Positions 1 to 9,364 of a stretch of 64,000 nt of DNA are shown here, piece by piece. The translations under genes and the position numbers were made by a program. The notes beneath the pieces were generated by a model, which was not told the DNA's origin, did no database searches, and saw only the letters and a program-made list of their open reading frames with translations. How positions within the stretch are numbered: position 1 is the stretch's first letter; every line of letters starts with the position of its first letter. The stretch comes from Acidovorax_G lacteus (GTDB taxonomy: Bacteria > Pseudomonadota > Gammaproteobacteria > Burkholderiales > Burkholderiaceae_C), in contig NZ_BAABEX010000029.1 in the NCBI RefSeq assembly GCF_039540375.1, positions 124,001 to 188,000 on the forward strand, read 5' to 3'.

Positions 1-1
1 G

Positions 2-3000
2 CGCCCGTTCGAAGTGGTGGGCATTCCGCTGCCGCCGGGTTTCCATGTGGTCGAGATCGCCTCGCCGCGGCTCGGCCTGTCGCTGCTCGACGAGCGCCAT
101 GGCGCGCCGCGCACCATGTATGTGCGCACCTCGGCGTTGGTGACCAACCTGGGCGTGCACTTCAAGCTCGGGCGCGAGAACGCGCTGGCCTGGGTGACCA
201 CGCTTGACAAAGGCCAGCCGGTGTCGGGTGCGCAGGTGCGCGTGTCGGACTGCAGCGGCAAGGAGCTGGCCACTGCGCGCACCGACGCGCAGGGCGTGGC
301 GCGCATCGAAGGCCTGTCGCCCGACCCACAGCGCTGTGGTTATGGCGGTGAGGGCAGCGGTTACTTTGTCAGCGCGCGCGCCGCCGGCCCGGACGGCGTG
401 CAGGACCTGGCCTTCACCTGGAGCGACTGGCAGCGCGGCATCGAGCCCTGGCGCTTCAACCTGCCCACGAGCAGCGATCCCGCGCCCGATGAGCGCGCCC
501 ACACGGTGATGGACCGCATGTTGCTGCGCGCGGGCGAAACCGTGTCGATGAAGCATGTGCTGCGCACCGAAACCGGGCGGGGTCTGGGCCTGCCCACGGC
601 ACGCCCTGAAAGCCTGGTCATCACCCATGTGGGCAGCGGCCAGCAGTTCACGCAGCCTTTGGTATGGCGCAGCACGGCCAGCGGCGGCCTCAGCGCGCAC
701 AGCGAGTTTGCGATTCCGCCGGCCGCGCGCCTGGGCGAATACACGGTGCAACTGCAGCGCTCTGCCCGGCCCGAGCGCTTTTTTGACACCGGCCGCTTCC
801 GTGTGGAGGAGTTCCGACTGCCGGTGCTGGAAGGGCGGATTGCGCCCCAGCAAAAGCAGCCGCTGGTGCGCCCCAAGGCGGTGCCGACCGAGGTACAGGT
901 CCACTACGTATCGGGTGGCCCCGCCGCGCAGTTGCCGGTGCGCATATCGGCCCTGGTGCGCGGCAAGGCGCTGGGTTTTGCAGACCACGAGGGCGTGAGC
1001 TTCCAGCCTCCGCGGGCCCCGGGTCAGCCGGGCAGCGGCGCGGGCGACAACGAAGAAGCCGCAGCTGGCGACGAGTCCAAGCTCGTGGCCGACAAGCTGC
1101 CGCTGCAGCTCGACCGCCAGGGCCAGGGCCGCATCACCATTGAGAACCTGCCGGTGGTGCGCCAGCCGCGGGAGCTGGTGCTCGAAGCCGCCTACGCCGA
1201 CCCGAACGGCGAAATGCAAACCCTGCGCAGCGTGCACACCCTGTGGCCCGCGCAGGTGGTGGCGGGCATCAAGGCCGACGGCTGGGCCTCGGCGCGGCAG
1301 AAGGTGCGTTTTCAGGCGCTGGCGCTGCAACACAGCGGCAAGCCCGCGCCCGAAGTGGCACTCAAGGTCAAGGCGGTGGCGCGCATCACCACCACGGCGC
1401 GCAAGCGCATGGTGGGGGGCTTCTACAGCTACGACCATCACACCGAAACGCGCGACCTGGGCGTGGTCTGCTCGGGCCGTAGCGACGCGCGTGGGCTGAT
1501 GCTGTGCGAGGCCAGCCTCAAGGAGGCGGGTGAGGTCGAACTCGTGGCCACCGCCACCGACCGCGACGGCAACACCAGCGAGGCCGCGACCACGGTCTGG
1601 GTCACGCGCCAGGGTGAGCTGTGGTTCGGCGGCGAAGACCACGACCGCATCGACGTGCTGCCCGAGAAAAAGCAGTACCGCGCGGGCGAGGTGGCCCGCC
1701 TGCAGGTGCGCATGCCCTTCCGCCAAGCCACGGCCCTGGTGGCGGTGGAGCGCGAGGGCATTTTGGAGACCCAGGTGGTCACGCTGCAGGGCGACGATCC
1801 AACCGTGCAGGTCAAGGTGCAGCCCGAATGGGGGCCCAATGTGTACGTCAGCGTGCTCGCGCTGCGCGGGCGCCTGCGCGAGGTGCCCTGGTACAGCTTC
1901 TTCACTTGGGGGGTGCGCGCCCCACGCGAGTGGTGGAATGCCTTCTGGTACGAAGGCCGCGAGTACGTGGCCCCCACGCCGCTGGTGGATCTGAGCAAGC
2001 CCGCCTACCGCCTGGGCGTGGCCGAGATCCGTGTCGGCACTGAGGCCCACCGGCTGGACGTGCAGGTGCAGGCCGACCGCGAAAGCTACCCGGTGCGCGG
2101 CAAGGCGCAGGTCACCATCACCGCCCGCCTGCCAGACGGCCAGCCCGCGGCCGGCGCCGAGGTCGCCGTGGCCGTGGTGGACGAAGCGCTGCTGGAGCTG
2201 ATGCCCAACACCAGCTGGGATCTGCTGGACGCCATGCTGCAGCGGCGCAGCTGGGGCGTGCAGACAGCCACCGCGCAGATGGAGATCATTGGCCGCCGCC
2301 ACTACGGCCGCAAGGCCGTGCCCGCCGGCGGTGGCGGGGGGCGTGGCGGCACGCGCGAACTGCTCGATACCCTGCTGCTGTGGCAGCCTGCGGTATCGCT
2401 CGATGCCAAGGGCCAGGCGCGCGTGGTGGTGCCGCTCAACGATGCGCTGACGCGCTTTCGCGTCGTGGCCGTGGCCGACAGCGGAGCGGCCCGCTTTGGC
2501 ACGGGCACGGCCAGCATCCGCACCACGCAAGACCTGCAGATCATCAGCGGCCTGCCGCCGCTGGTACGCGAGGACGACCGCTTCCGTGCGCAGATCACGC
2601 TGCGCAACACCACGGCGGCTGCCATGAAGGTGCAGGTCAGCCCGCGGGCCACGCTGCTCGAACTGCCCGCGCAGACCATCGAACTGCCAGCCGGCGAGTC
2701 GCGCGAGGTGGCTTGGGACGTCACCGCCCCCGCGCAACTGGCCTTCACCCGTGCTGAGGCGCTGCTGTGGGAGATCGAGGCGCGCGACACCCTGGGCGGT
2801 GCGCGCGACGCGCTCAAGCTGCGCCAGCGCATCGTGCCGGCCGTGCCGCTGTCGGTACAGCAGGGCACGCTGGTGCAGCTCGACGGCCCGCTGAGCCTCG
2901 ATGTCAAGGCCCCGGCCGATGCGCTGCCCGGCCGCGGCGGCGTGCGCGTGGCGCTGCAGCCCCGCCTGGCCGAAGGCCTGCCGGGCGTGCGCGACTGGTG

Positions 3001-4507
3001 GGCCCGCTACCCGTTTGCCTGCCTGGAGCAAAAGGCCAGCAAGTCCATCGGCCTGCGCGACGCGGCCCTGTGGCAGGGCGTGGCCGCGCAACTGCCCACC
3101 TACCTCGATGCCGACGGCCTGGCCAGCTACTTCCCGCCGCGCGCGGGCGAGGGCAACCGCGGCAGCGACACGCTCACGGCCTACCTGCTGGCCGCCACGC
3201 ACGAGGCCAGCCAGATCAACCCGGCCTTTGCGCTGCCCGACGCCGCGCGCGCCGCCATGGAGCAGGGCCTGACCGCGTTTGTGGAAGGCCGCATCCAGCG
3301 CGAGGTGTGGAGCCCGCGCAAGGACCTGGACCTGCGCAAACTCGCGGCCATCGAGGCCTTGTCGCGCTACGGCCGGGCGCAGCCGCGCCTGCTGCAGAGC
3401 ATCACCATCGCGCCGCAGCAATGGCCCACGCATGCGCTGATCGACTGGCTGCAGATCCTGCGCCGCATGCCCGACCTGGCCGACCGCGACAAGCGCCTGG
3501 CCGAGGTGCAGCAGACGCTGCGCGCGCGGCTGTCCTTCCAGGGCACGCGCCTGGTGTTCAGCACCGAGCGCGACGACTACTGGTGGTGGCTCATGCAAAG
3601 CGGCGACGTGAACAGCGCGCGCCTGCTGCTGGCGGTGATGGACGATCCGGCCTGGAAGGACGACCTGGGCCGCATGGCCTCGGGCTTCATTGCGCGCCAG
3701 CAGGGCGGGGCCTGGCACACCACCACGGCCAACCTGTGGGGCGGCCTGGCGCTCGAGCGCTTCTCGGCGCGTTTCGAGTCGGCCCCCGTCACGGGCAGCA
3801 CCCGTGCCACGCTGGCCGGCCAGGCCGCAGCGGTGGACTGGGCGCGCGTGGAGCGCGTCAAGACCACCGATGCCGCCGGTGCGCCGCACCAGACCACGGC
3901 CTTTGGCGCACCCGCGGCCGTGGGCATGCTGCGCAACAACAGCGTGCTGCTGCCCTGGCCCGCGCAGCCGGTGGCCGAGCCGCTGGTGGTCACGCACCAG
4001 GGCACGGGACGCCCCTGGGCCACGCTCCAGTCGCTGGCGGCGGTGCCGCTCAAGGCGCCGTTTGCTGCGGGCTACACAGTGCGCAAGACCGTCACCCCGG
4101 TGGACGGCCCGGCCGCCCCGGCCGGCGGGCCGTATGCGCGCGGTGAGGTGCTGCGCGTGACGCTGGAGATTGCCGCCACCACCGACATGAGCTGGGTGGC
4201 CGTGACCGACCCGATTCCGGCCGGTGCCACCATCCTGGGCAGCGGTCTGGGCCGCGATTCGGAGATCGCCACGCGCGGCGAGCGCAAGGAGGGCAGCGGC
4301 TGGCTGGCCTTTGAGGAGCGGAGCTTCGAAGCCTTCCGCGGCTACTACGAATACCTGCCGCGCGGCACCACCCGGCTCGAATACACCGTGCGCCTGAACA
4401 ACGTGGGCGAGTTTGCCCTGCCGCCCACGCGCGCCGAGGCCATGTACGCGCCCGAGGTGTACGGCGAAACGCCCAACCCGCGTGTGCGCGTGGTGCCCGC
4501 ACGCTGA
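2..4507 (+). CDS. Bacterial alpha-2-macroglobulin (YfhM-like), 5' end outside window
   Basis: The reading frame is already open at the window edge, so the N-terminus (signal peptide and first macroglobulin domains) is missing. About 1,500 residues remain. The thioester motif CLEQ is intact at 3020-3031 inside YPFACLEQ, followed by the alpha-helical TED-like region and C-terminal beta domains. Bacterial A2Ms of this class are periplasmic inner-membrane lipoproteins thought to trap foreign proteases through the reactive Cys-Gln thioester when the envelope is breached. pbpC follows after 22 bases, the classical A2M-PBP1C pairing, which suggests joint action in peptidoglycan repair and envelope defence. 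A Gly-rich stretch near 2330-2350 probably marks the bait/linker region. Family assignment is firm; the lipoprotein signal cannot be seen. Confidence 0.9.
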   Translation, partial: RPFEVVGIPLPPGFHVVEIASPRLGLSLLDERHGAPRTMYVRTSALVTNLGVHFKLGRENALAWVTTLDKGQPVSGAQVRVSDCSGKELATARTDAQGVARIEGLSPDPQRCGYGGEGSGYFVSARAAGPDGVQDLAFTWSDWQRGIEPWRFNLPTSSDPAPDERAHTVMDRMLLRAGETVSMKHVLRTETGRGLGLPTARPESLVITHVGSGQQFTQPLVWRSTASGGLSAHSEFAIPPAARLGEYTVQLQRSARPERFFDTGRFRVEEFRLPVLEGRIAPQQKQPLVRPKAVPTEVQVHYVSGGPAAQLPVRISALVRGKALGFADHEGVSFQPPRAPGQPGSGAGDNEEAAAGDESKLVADKLPLQLDRQGQGRITIENLPVVRQPRELVLEAAYADPNGEMQTLRSVHTLWPAQVVAGIKADGWASARQKVRFQALALQHSGKPAPEVALKVKAVARITTTARKRMVGGFYSYDHHTETRDLGVVCSGRSDARGLMLCEASLKEAGEVELVATATDRDGNTSEAATTVWVTRQGELWFGGEDHDRIDVLPEKKQYRAGEVARLQVRMPFRQATALVAVEREGILETQVVTLQGDDPTVQVKVQPEWGPNVYVSVLALRGRLREVPWYSFFTWGVRAPREWWNAFWYEGREYVAPTPLVDLSKPAYRLGVAEIRVGTEAHRLDVQVQADRESYPVRGKAQVTITARLPDGQPAAGAEVAVAVVDEALLELMPNTSWDLLDAMLQRRSWGVQTATAQMEIIGRRHYGRKAVPAGGGGGRGGTRELLDTLLLWQPAVSLDAKGQARVVVPLNDALTRFRVVAVADSGAARFGTGTASIRTTQDLQIISGLPPLVREDDRFRAQITLRNTTAAAMKVQVSPRATLLELPAQTIELPAGESREVAWDVTAPAQLAFTRAEALLWEIEARDTLGGARDALKLRQRIVPAVPLSVQQGTLVQLDGPLSLDVKAPADALPGRGGVRVALQPRLAEGLPGVRDWWARYPFACLEQKASKSIGLRDAALWQGVAAQLPTYLDADGLASYFPPRAGEGNRGSDTLTAYLLAATHEASQINPAFALPDAARAAMEQGLTAFVEGRIQREVWSPRKDLDLRKLAAIEALSRYGRAQPRLLQSITIAPQQWPTHALIDWLQILRRMPDLADRDKRLAEVQQTLRARLSFQGTRLVFSTERDDYWWWLMQSGDVNSARLLLAVMDDPAWKDDLGRMASGFIARQQGGAWHTTTANLWGGLALERFSARFESAPVTGSTRATLAGQAAAVDWARVERVKTTDAAGAPHQTTAFGAPAAVGMLRNNSVLLPWPAQPVAEPLVVTHQGTGRPWATLQSLAAVPLKAPFAAGYTVRKTVTPVDGPAAPAGGPYARGEVLRVTLEIAATTDMSWVAVTDPIPAGATILGSGLGRDSEIATRGERKEGSGWLAFEERSFEAFRGYYEYLPRGTTRLEYTVRLNNVGEFALPPTRAEAMYAPEVYGETPNPRVRVVPAR

Positions 4508-4529
4508 GCCCGGAGCGGGTGGCCTGAGC

Positions 4530-6908
4530 ATGCGTACGCACCCCCTTACAGCCCGGGCGGGCGTGCACGTCTGCCGCGGCCTGGTGCTGCTCGGCTGGCT
4601 GGCCTGCGCGCTGCCCGCGCTGGCGCTGCCCAGCTTTCACGAGGTGCGGGAGGACTTCCGCTCGTCGGAAACCCGCGTGCTCGACCGCCATGGCCAGCTG
4701 GTGCAGCGCGTGCGCACCGATGCCAGCGTGCGCCGCGGCGACTGGGTAGCGCTGGCCGATGTATCGCCCGCCTTGCGCACGGCGCTGGTGTTCAGCGAAG
4801 ACCGGCGCTTTTACGAGCACAGCGGTGTGGACTGGCGCGCCGTATCGGCAGCCGCCTGGGGCAACCTCTGGAACCAGCGCACCCGGGGTGCCAGCACGCT
4901 GACCATGCAGCTTGCCGGTCTGCTGGACGACGACTGGCGCCGCGCGCCCGGCGGGCGCAGCGTGGTGCAGAAGATCGGCCAGGCCGCCGCCGCCCAGGTG
5001 CTGGAGCGCCGCTGGCGCAAAGACCAGATCCTGGAGGCCTACCTCAACCTGGTGCCGCTGCGCGGCGAACTGGTCGGTATCGACGCACTGTCGCGCACCT
5101 TGTTCGGCAAGGCCCCCCACGGGCTGGACGCACGCGAAGCCGCCGTGGCCGCAGCCCTGGTGCGCGCGCCCAACGCCCCGGCGGCGCAGGTGGCGCGGCG
5201 TGCCTGCGGGGTGCTGCGCGAGCTGGAGTCCGCGCCTGCCACGCCCGTCGCCCGACTGGCGGATTGCGAGGCGCTGGACCTGTTCACCGCCGCTGCCTTG
5301 CAGCGCCGCGCCTACCGCCCGGCCGAAGGCATGGCACCGCACTTTGCGCGCCAGCTTTTGCGCGAGCAGGCCGCAGGCCACCCGGAGGCGGCCCCGCCGC
5401 GCACCGTGACCAGCAGCCTGCGCGCGCCGCTGCAGCGCTTTGCCGCGCAGGCGCTGGAGCAACACCTGCGCGAGCTGCGCGGCCGCCAGGTGGAAGACGG
5501 TGCGCTGGTGGTGCTCGACAACGCCACGGGCGAGGTGCTGGCCTGGGTGGGCTCGTCCGGCAGCCTGAGCCAGGCCAGCGAGGTGGACGGCGTGCTGGCC
5601 TGGCGTCAGCCGGGCTCCACGCTCAAGCCTTTTCTGTATGCGCAGGCGCTGGCCGAGCGGCGGCTCACGGCGGCTTCGCTGCTCGAAGACTCGCCCGCCC
5701 ATATTCCTACGGCCAACGGCCTGTACATCCCGCAGAACTACGACCGGCAGTTCAAGGGCTGGGTGTCGGTGCGCACGGCGCTCGCGTCGTCACTCAATGT
5801 GCCCGCGGTGCGCACGCTGGTCATGCTCTCGCCCGACGCGCTGGCCGAGCAGTTGCGGGCCCTGGGCATCGCCCTGCGCGAATCGGGCGGCTACTACGGC
5901 TTCAGCTTGGCGCTGGGCAGTGCGGAGGTACCGCTTTTGCAGCTGACCAATGCCTACCGCGCGCTGGCCAATGGCGGGCGGCCCGGGCCGGTGCGCCTGA
6001 CCCCGGCGGCCCGGCCCGCGCCACCGGCTACGCAGTCGGGTGGGCCCGTGCTCGACCCGCTGGCAGCCTTCATCGTGGGCGATATCTTGTCCGACCCGCA
6101 CGCGCGTGCGCCCACCTTCGGGCTCGACAGCGTGCTGGCCACGCGCTTCTGGACGGCGGTGAAAACCGGCACCAGCAAGGACATGCGCGACAACTGGGCG
6201 GTGGGCTGGTCGGCCCGCTACACGGTGGGCGTGTGGGTGGGCAACGCCAGCGGTGCGCCCATGCAGGCCGTCAGCGGCACCAGCGGCGCCGCGCCCGTGT
6301 GGGCGGCGGTGATGGGCTTTCTGCATGCGCGCGAGCCCAGCCGTCCGCCGCGCCCGCCTGCCGCGCTGGTGGCGCAGGCCGTGCGATTTGGCCCAGGGCC
6401 AGACGGCGCGGCACTCGACGCAGCGCGGCGCGAATGGTTTCTGCCCGGCACGCAGCAGGCACTGTTTGCGGTGGACGATGCTATCAATTCAGGAGCTGCT
6501 CGTGCTTATCAAACAAGCACGAGCAGCCAAAAAGGCTTGAATCCTCAGGCCCCCGCTGCGCGGGATGCGGCTGCGATGGCGCGCATCCTGGCCCCGGCAC
6601 CTGGCACCGTGGTCGCGCTGGACCCGGACATTCCGCCCGAGCGCCAGCGCCTGCGCTTTGAGGCGGCGCATGCGCCGCCGGGTGCGCAGTGGCGCATCGC
6701 GGGCCAGCCTGTGGGGCGGGGCAACCCCTGGCTCTGGCTGCCCTGGCCCGGACGCCACCGGGTAGAACTGCTGGACGCGCGCGGCCAGGTGCTTGACAGC
6801 CTGGCGATCGAGGTGCGCGGAGCGAGTGCAGTGCCCAGGGCTGCGGCGTCTGCGGGCGCTGCGGTTCGCCCACTGGCGCTGGGGAGTTCCGGCGTGGCCC
6901 GGCCGTAG
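4530..6908 (+). CDS. pbpC: Penicillin-binding protein 1C
   Basis: Bifunctional peptidoglycan synthase of 792 aa. A signal/anchor (LVLLGWLACALPALAL) is followed by a GT51 glycosyltransferase domain with SEDRRFYEHSGVDW (catalytic Glu) and RGASTLTMQ. The transpeptidase domain has STLK (Ser about 363, Lys about 366), SSLN and KTGTS, and a C-terminal BiPBP_C-type beta domain starts near residue 685. ATG 4530 was chosen because it directly precedes the signal sequence; longer in-frame starts read back into the upstream gene. It follows the A2M gene by 22 bases, probably in one operon. Oddity: residues of about 651-672, in the linker between transpeptidase and C-terminal domain, are encoded by an inserted copy of a dispersed palindromic repeat that keeps the frame. 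Confidence 0.93.
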   Translation: MRTHPLTARAGVHVCRGLVLLGWLACALPALALPSFHEVREDFRSSETRVLDRHGQLVQRVRTDASVRRGDWVALADVSPALRTALVFSEDRRFYEHSGVDWRAVSAAAWGNLWNQRTRGASTLTMQLAGLLDDDWRRAPGGRSVVQKIGQAAAAQVLERRWRKDQILEAYLNLVPLRGELVGIDALSRTLFGKAPHGLDAREAAVAAALVRAPNAPAAQVARRACGVLRELESAPATPVARLADCEALDLFTAAALQRRAYRPAEGMAPHFARQLLREQAAGHPEAAPPRTVTSSLRAPLQRFAAQALEQHLRELRGRQVEDGALVVLDNATGEVLAWVGSSGSLSQASEVDGVLAWRQPGSTLKPFLYAQALAERRLTAASLLEDSPAHIPTANGLYIPQNYDRQFKGWVSVRTALASSLNVPAVRTLVMLSPDALAEQLRALGIALRESGGYYGFSLALGSAEVPLLQLTNAYRALANGGRPGPVRLTPAARPAPPATQSGGPVLDPLAAFIVGDILSDPHARAPTFGLDSVLATRFWTAVKTGTSKDMRDNWAVGWSARYTVGVWVGNASGAPMQAVSGTSGAAPVWAAVMGFLHAREPSRPPRPPAALVAQAVRFGPGPDGAALDAARREWFLPGTQQALFAVDDAINSGAARAYQTSTSSQKGLNPQAPAARDAAAMARILAPAPGTVVALDPDIPPERQRLRFEAAHAPPGAQWRIAGQPVGRGNPWLWLPWPGRHRVELLDARGQVLDSLAIEVRGASAVPRAAASAGAAVRPLALGSSGVARP
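6478..6542 (+). repeat. Dispersed palindromic repeat, copy 1, inside pbpC
   Basis: The module GCTATCAATTCAGGAG is followed by a perfect 13-bp inverted repeat, GCTGCTCGTGCTT at 6495-6507 and AAGCACGAGCAGC at 6515-6527, with a 7-base loop. It shares core words with copies at 14303, 23336, 34008, 38517 and 53731. Here it lies inside a coding region and is translated in frame. Confidence 0.8.
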
Positions 6909-6928
6909 AATGGTTACAAATTGTCGCC

Positions 6929-9241
6929 ATGCAGTCCGTTCGCCAGTTCTTCTCCCATCGCCTCGTGTGGCTGGCGCTCGTGGTGTCGCTGGGCATAGGG
7001 GCGCTGTTCGCCCGTGCGATCTGGACAATCCGCAGTGACGAGTGGAACTACGCCACCCAAACGAATGCCAACCTGGCCAGTGCGCTGGAGCACAACCTTT
7101 CGTGGACGCTGCGTACGCTGGATGACACGCTGCGCGGTGTTGTGACGGAACTGGAGCGTGCCGACCTGGACCGACTGGCCCCCGCATTGCGCAAGCGGCT
7201 GCTGTTTGACACCACGCTGCGTGTGCCAGGTGTCGGGTCGGTGCTGGTGATCGACGCCCAGGGGCTGGTGCGCTACGACTCCGAGGGCCGAGGCACCGAC
7301 ACGGCCTCGGGTGCGCCGCGGTCTTTTGCAGACCGCGACTACTTCAAGGCATTCGCGGCAGGGCAGCACGACGGAGTGTTCATCGGCACCCCCGTGCCCT
7401 CGAGGCTCACGGGGCTGTACATCCTGCCCGTGGCACACGCCTGGAAGACCCCCGACGGGGCATTTGCCGGCGTGGTGGTGGGGGCCATCCAGCTGGGCTA
7501 TCTCAAGGAGCTTTTCGGCACGCTCGACCTTGGGCCCAACAGCGGCGTCAACCTGTTCCACGCCGATGGCACCGTGATCGTCCGCTTTCCGTACGGCGAT
7601 GCGGATGTGGGCACCAGCCTGTCGGGCAGTGAGAACATGCGGCAGTTTCAGTCTGCGCCCGAGGGTGTGACGATGGGCCGTGCCTCGATCGACGGCGTGG
7701 AGCGGCTCTATGCATGGCGCCATGTGTCGGGCTATCCGCTGATCCTGAACGTGGCCCAGTCCACCGATGCGCTGCGGGCGCAGTGGTACCGCAACGCGCT
7801 GGTGCTGGGCGGCTTTGCGCTCTTCCTGATGGTGGCGAGCGTGGGGCTTGCAGGCCTGTTCGTGCGCGAGCTGGTGCGCCGCCAGCAGGCCGATGCGCAG
7901 CTGCGCGATGCCGAGCGAGATCTGCGCACCATCCTGCACAGCTTGCCATCGCTCGTGAGTTACTGGGACATGGGGCTGCGCAACCGTTACGCCAACAGCG
8001 CCTACCTTGACTGGTTCGGACACACGCCGGAACAGCTGCGGGGCATGCATATCCGCGATCTGCTGGGGCCGGAGCAGTTCGCCATCAGCGAGCCCTTCCT
8101 GCGCCACGCGCTGATGGGCGAGCGCCAGATCTTCGAGCGCACCTACCCCGACCGCAAAGGTCGCCTGCGCCATGTGATCGTGTCCTATGTGCCCGACCGG
8201 GAGGCAAACGAGGTGCGTGGTGTGTTCGTGCAGGTCACCGACATCACCGACCGCAAGCGCATGGAGGACGAGCTGTTCGAGGAGAAAGAGCTCGTGCGCC
8301 TGACACTGCAGTCGATTGGTGACGCCGTGGTATGCGTGGACGAGCGTGGTCACATCACGTACCTGAACCCGGTGGCTGAGCGGCTGACCGGCTGGCAGGG
8401 CTTTGACGCCGCCGACCGGCCGGTGGATGAAGTGCTGCAGGTACGCCAGCCCGATGGCAGTGTGCTGGCCGCCGGTCCGTTGCGCCGCGCGCTTGAAGAA
8501 GGCGTGTCGGTGGAGCCCACGCGGGGCATCGTGCTGGGGCGAGAGGACAGCGTGCGGTACGTGGTGGAAGAATCGGCCAGCCCCATTCTGGACCGGCACG
8601 GACACATCAAGGGAGCCGTGGCCGTGCTGCGCGATGTGACCGATGCGGTGGCCATGGCCGAGCGCATGGAGCATCTCGCGCAATACGACGCGCTCACCGA
8701 TCTGCCCAACCGCGTGCTGCTGCAAGACCGTGCGCGCCAGGCCATGGCCCAGGCGCGGCGCGATGGCAAGACGCTGGCCGTGGTGTACCTGGACCTGGAC
8801 GGCTTCAAGGCGGTCAACGACACGCGCGGCCACGAGGTGGGTGACCAGCTGCTGGTGCAGTTTGCGCGGCGCCTTGCGGCGGCGGTGCGACAGTCCGACA
8901 CCGTGTGTCGCCAGGGAGGTGACGAATTTGTGCTGCTGCTGCCGGGACTGGAGAGCGCCGAACTGTTGGGCGCAGTAGCGGCCAAGCTGCTGGCGGTGTG
9001 CGATGAGCTGTTCGAGCTGCCAGGGGGCACGGTGCGCGTGGGCTTGAGTGCTGGTGTGAGCCTGTTTCCGCAGCACGGGCAGACGCTGGACGAACTGTCT
9101 CGGCACGCGGACGCCGCCATGTACGCTGCCAAGCAGGCCGGCCGCCAGCAGGTGCGTGTGTACGTCGGGGAGGGGCAGTCCCCGGCGCTGTTGGCGCAGG
9201 CCCAGAATCGCAACGAGCCGGACCCCGGCGTCATGATCTGA
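6929..9241 (+). CDS. Membrane diguanylate cyclase with Cache sensor, two PAS domains and GGDEF
   Basis: A 770-aa protein predicted to make cyclic di-GMP from two GTP. An N-terminal membrane segment (residues 11-30) and a second one (about 287-312) bracket a periplasmic Cache-like sensor domain. Two PAS domains follow at about 330-445 and 450-575, and a GGDEF domain fills the C-terminus. The catalytic signature GGDEF is intact (residues 663-667). The inhibitory I-site RxxD (RQSD) sits exactly five residues upstream, so product inhibition is expected. No EAL domain is present. It stands alone 20 bases after pbpC. The ligand of the Cache domain cannot be told from sequence. Confidence 0.92.
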   Translation: MQSVRQFFSHRLVWLALVVSLGIGALFARAIWTIRSDEWNYATQTNANLASALEHNLSWTLRTLDDTLRGVVTELERADLDRLAPALRKRLLFDTTLRVPGVGSVLVIDAQGLVRYDSEGRGTDTASGAPRSFADRDYFKAFAAGQHDGVFIGTPVPSRLTGLYILPVAHAWKTPDGAFAGVVVGAIQLGYLKELFGTLDLGPNSGVNLFHADGTVIVRFPYGDADVGTSLSGSENMRQFQSAPEGVTMGRASIDGVERLYAWRHVSGYPLILNVAQSTDALRAQWYRNALVLGGFALFLMVASVGLAGLFVRELVRRQQADAQLRDAERDLRTILHSLPSLVSYWDMGLRNRYANSAYLDWFGHTPEQLRGMHIRDLLGPEQFAISEPFLRHALMGERQIFERTYPDRKGRLRHVIVSYVPDREANEVRGVFVQVTDITDRKRMEDELFEEKELVRLTLQSIGDAVVCVDERGHITYLNPVAERLTGWQGFDAADRPVDEVLQVRQPDGSVLAAGPLRRALEEGVSVEPTRGIVLGREDSVRYVVEESASPILDRHGHIKGAVAVLRDVTDAVAMAERMEHLAQYDALTDLPNRVLLQDRARQAMAQARRDGKTLAVVYLDLDGFKAVNDTRGHEVGDQLLVQFARRLAAAVRQSDTVCRQGGDEFVLLLPGLESAELLGAVAAKLLAVCDELFELPGGTVRVGLSAGVSLFPQHGQTLDELSRHADAAMYAAKQAGRQQVRVYVGEGQSPALLAQAQNRNEPDPGVMI

Positions 9242-9364
9242 CCGCTGATACTTCGGTACCGTGGGGGCTGCAAATTTGTTGCAGGCCCACGAAATAAATT
9301 TGATGGTCGGCTGGGCCGCGCCGCCCTACGATGCGGCGCTGTTGCTGTTCGACCGGAGCCTCTT

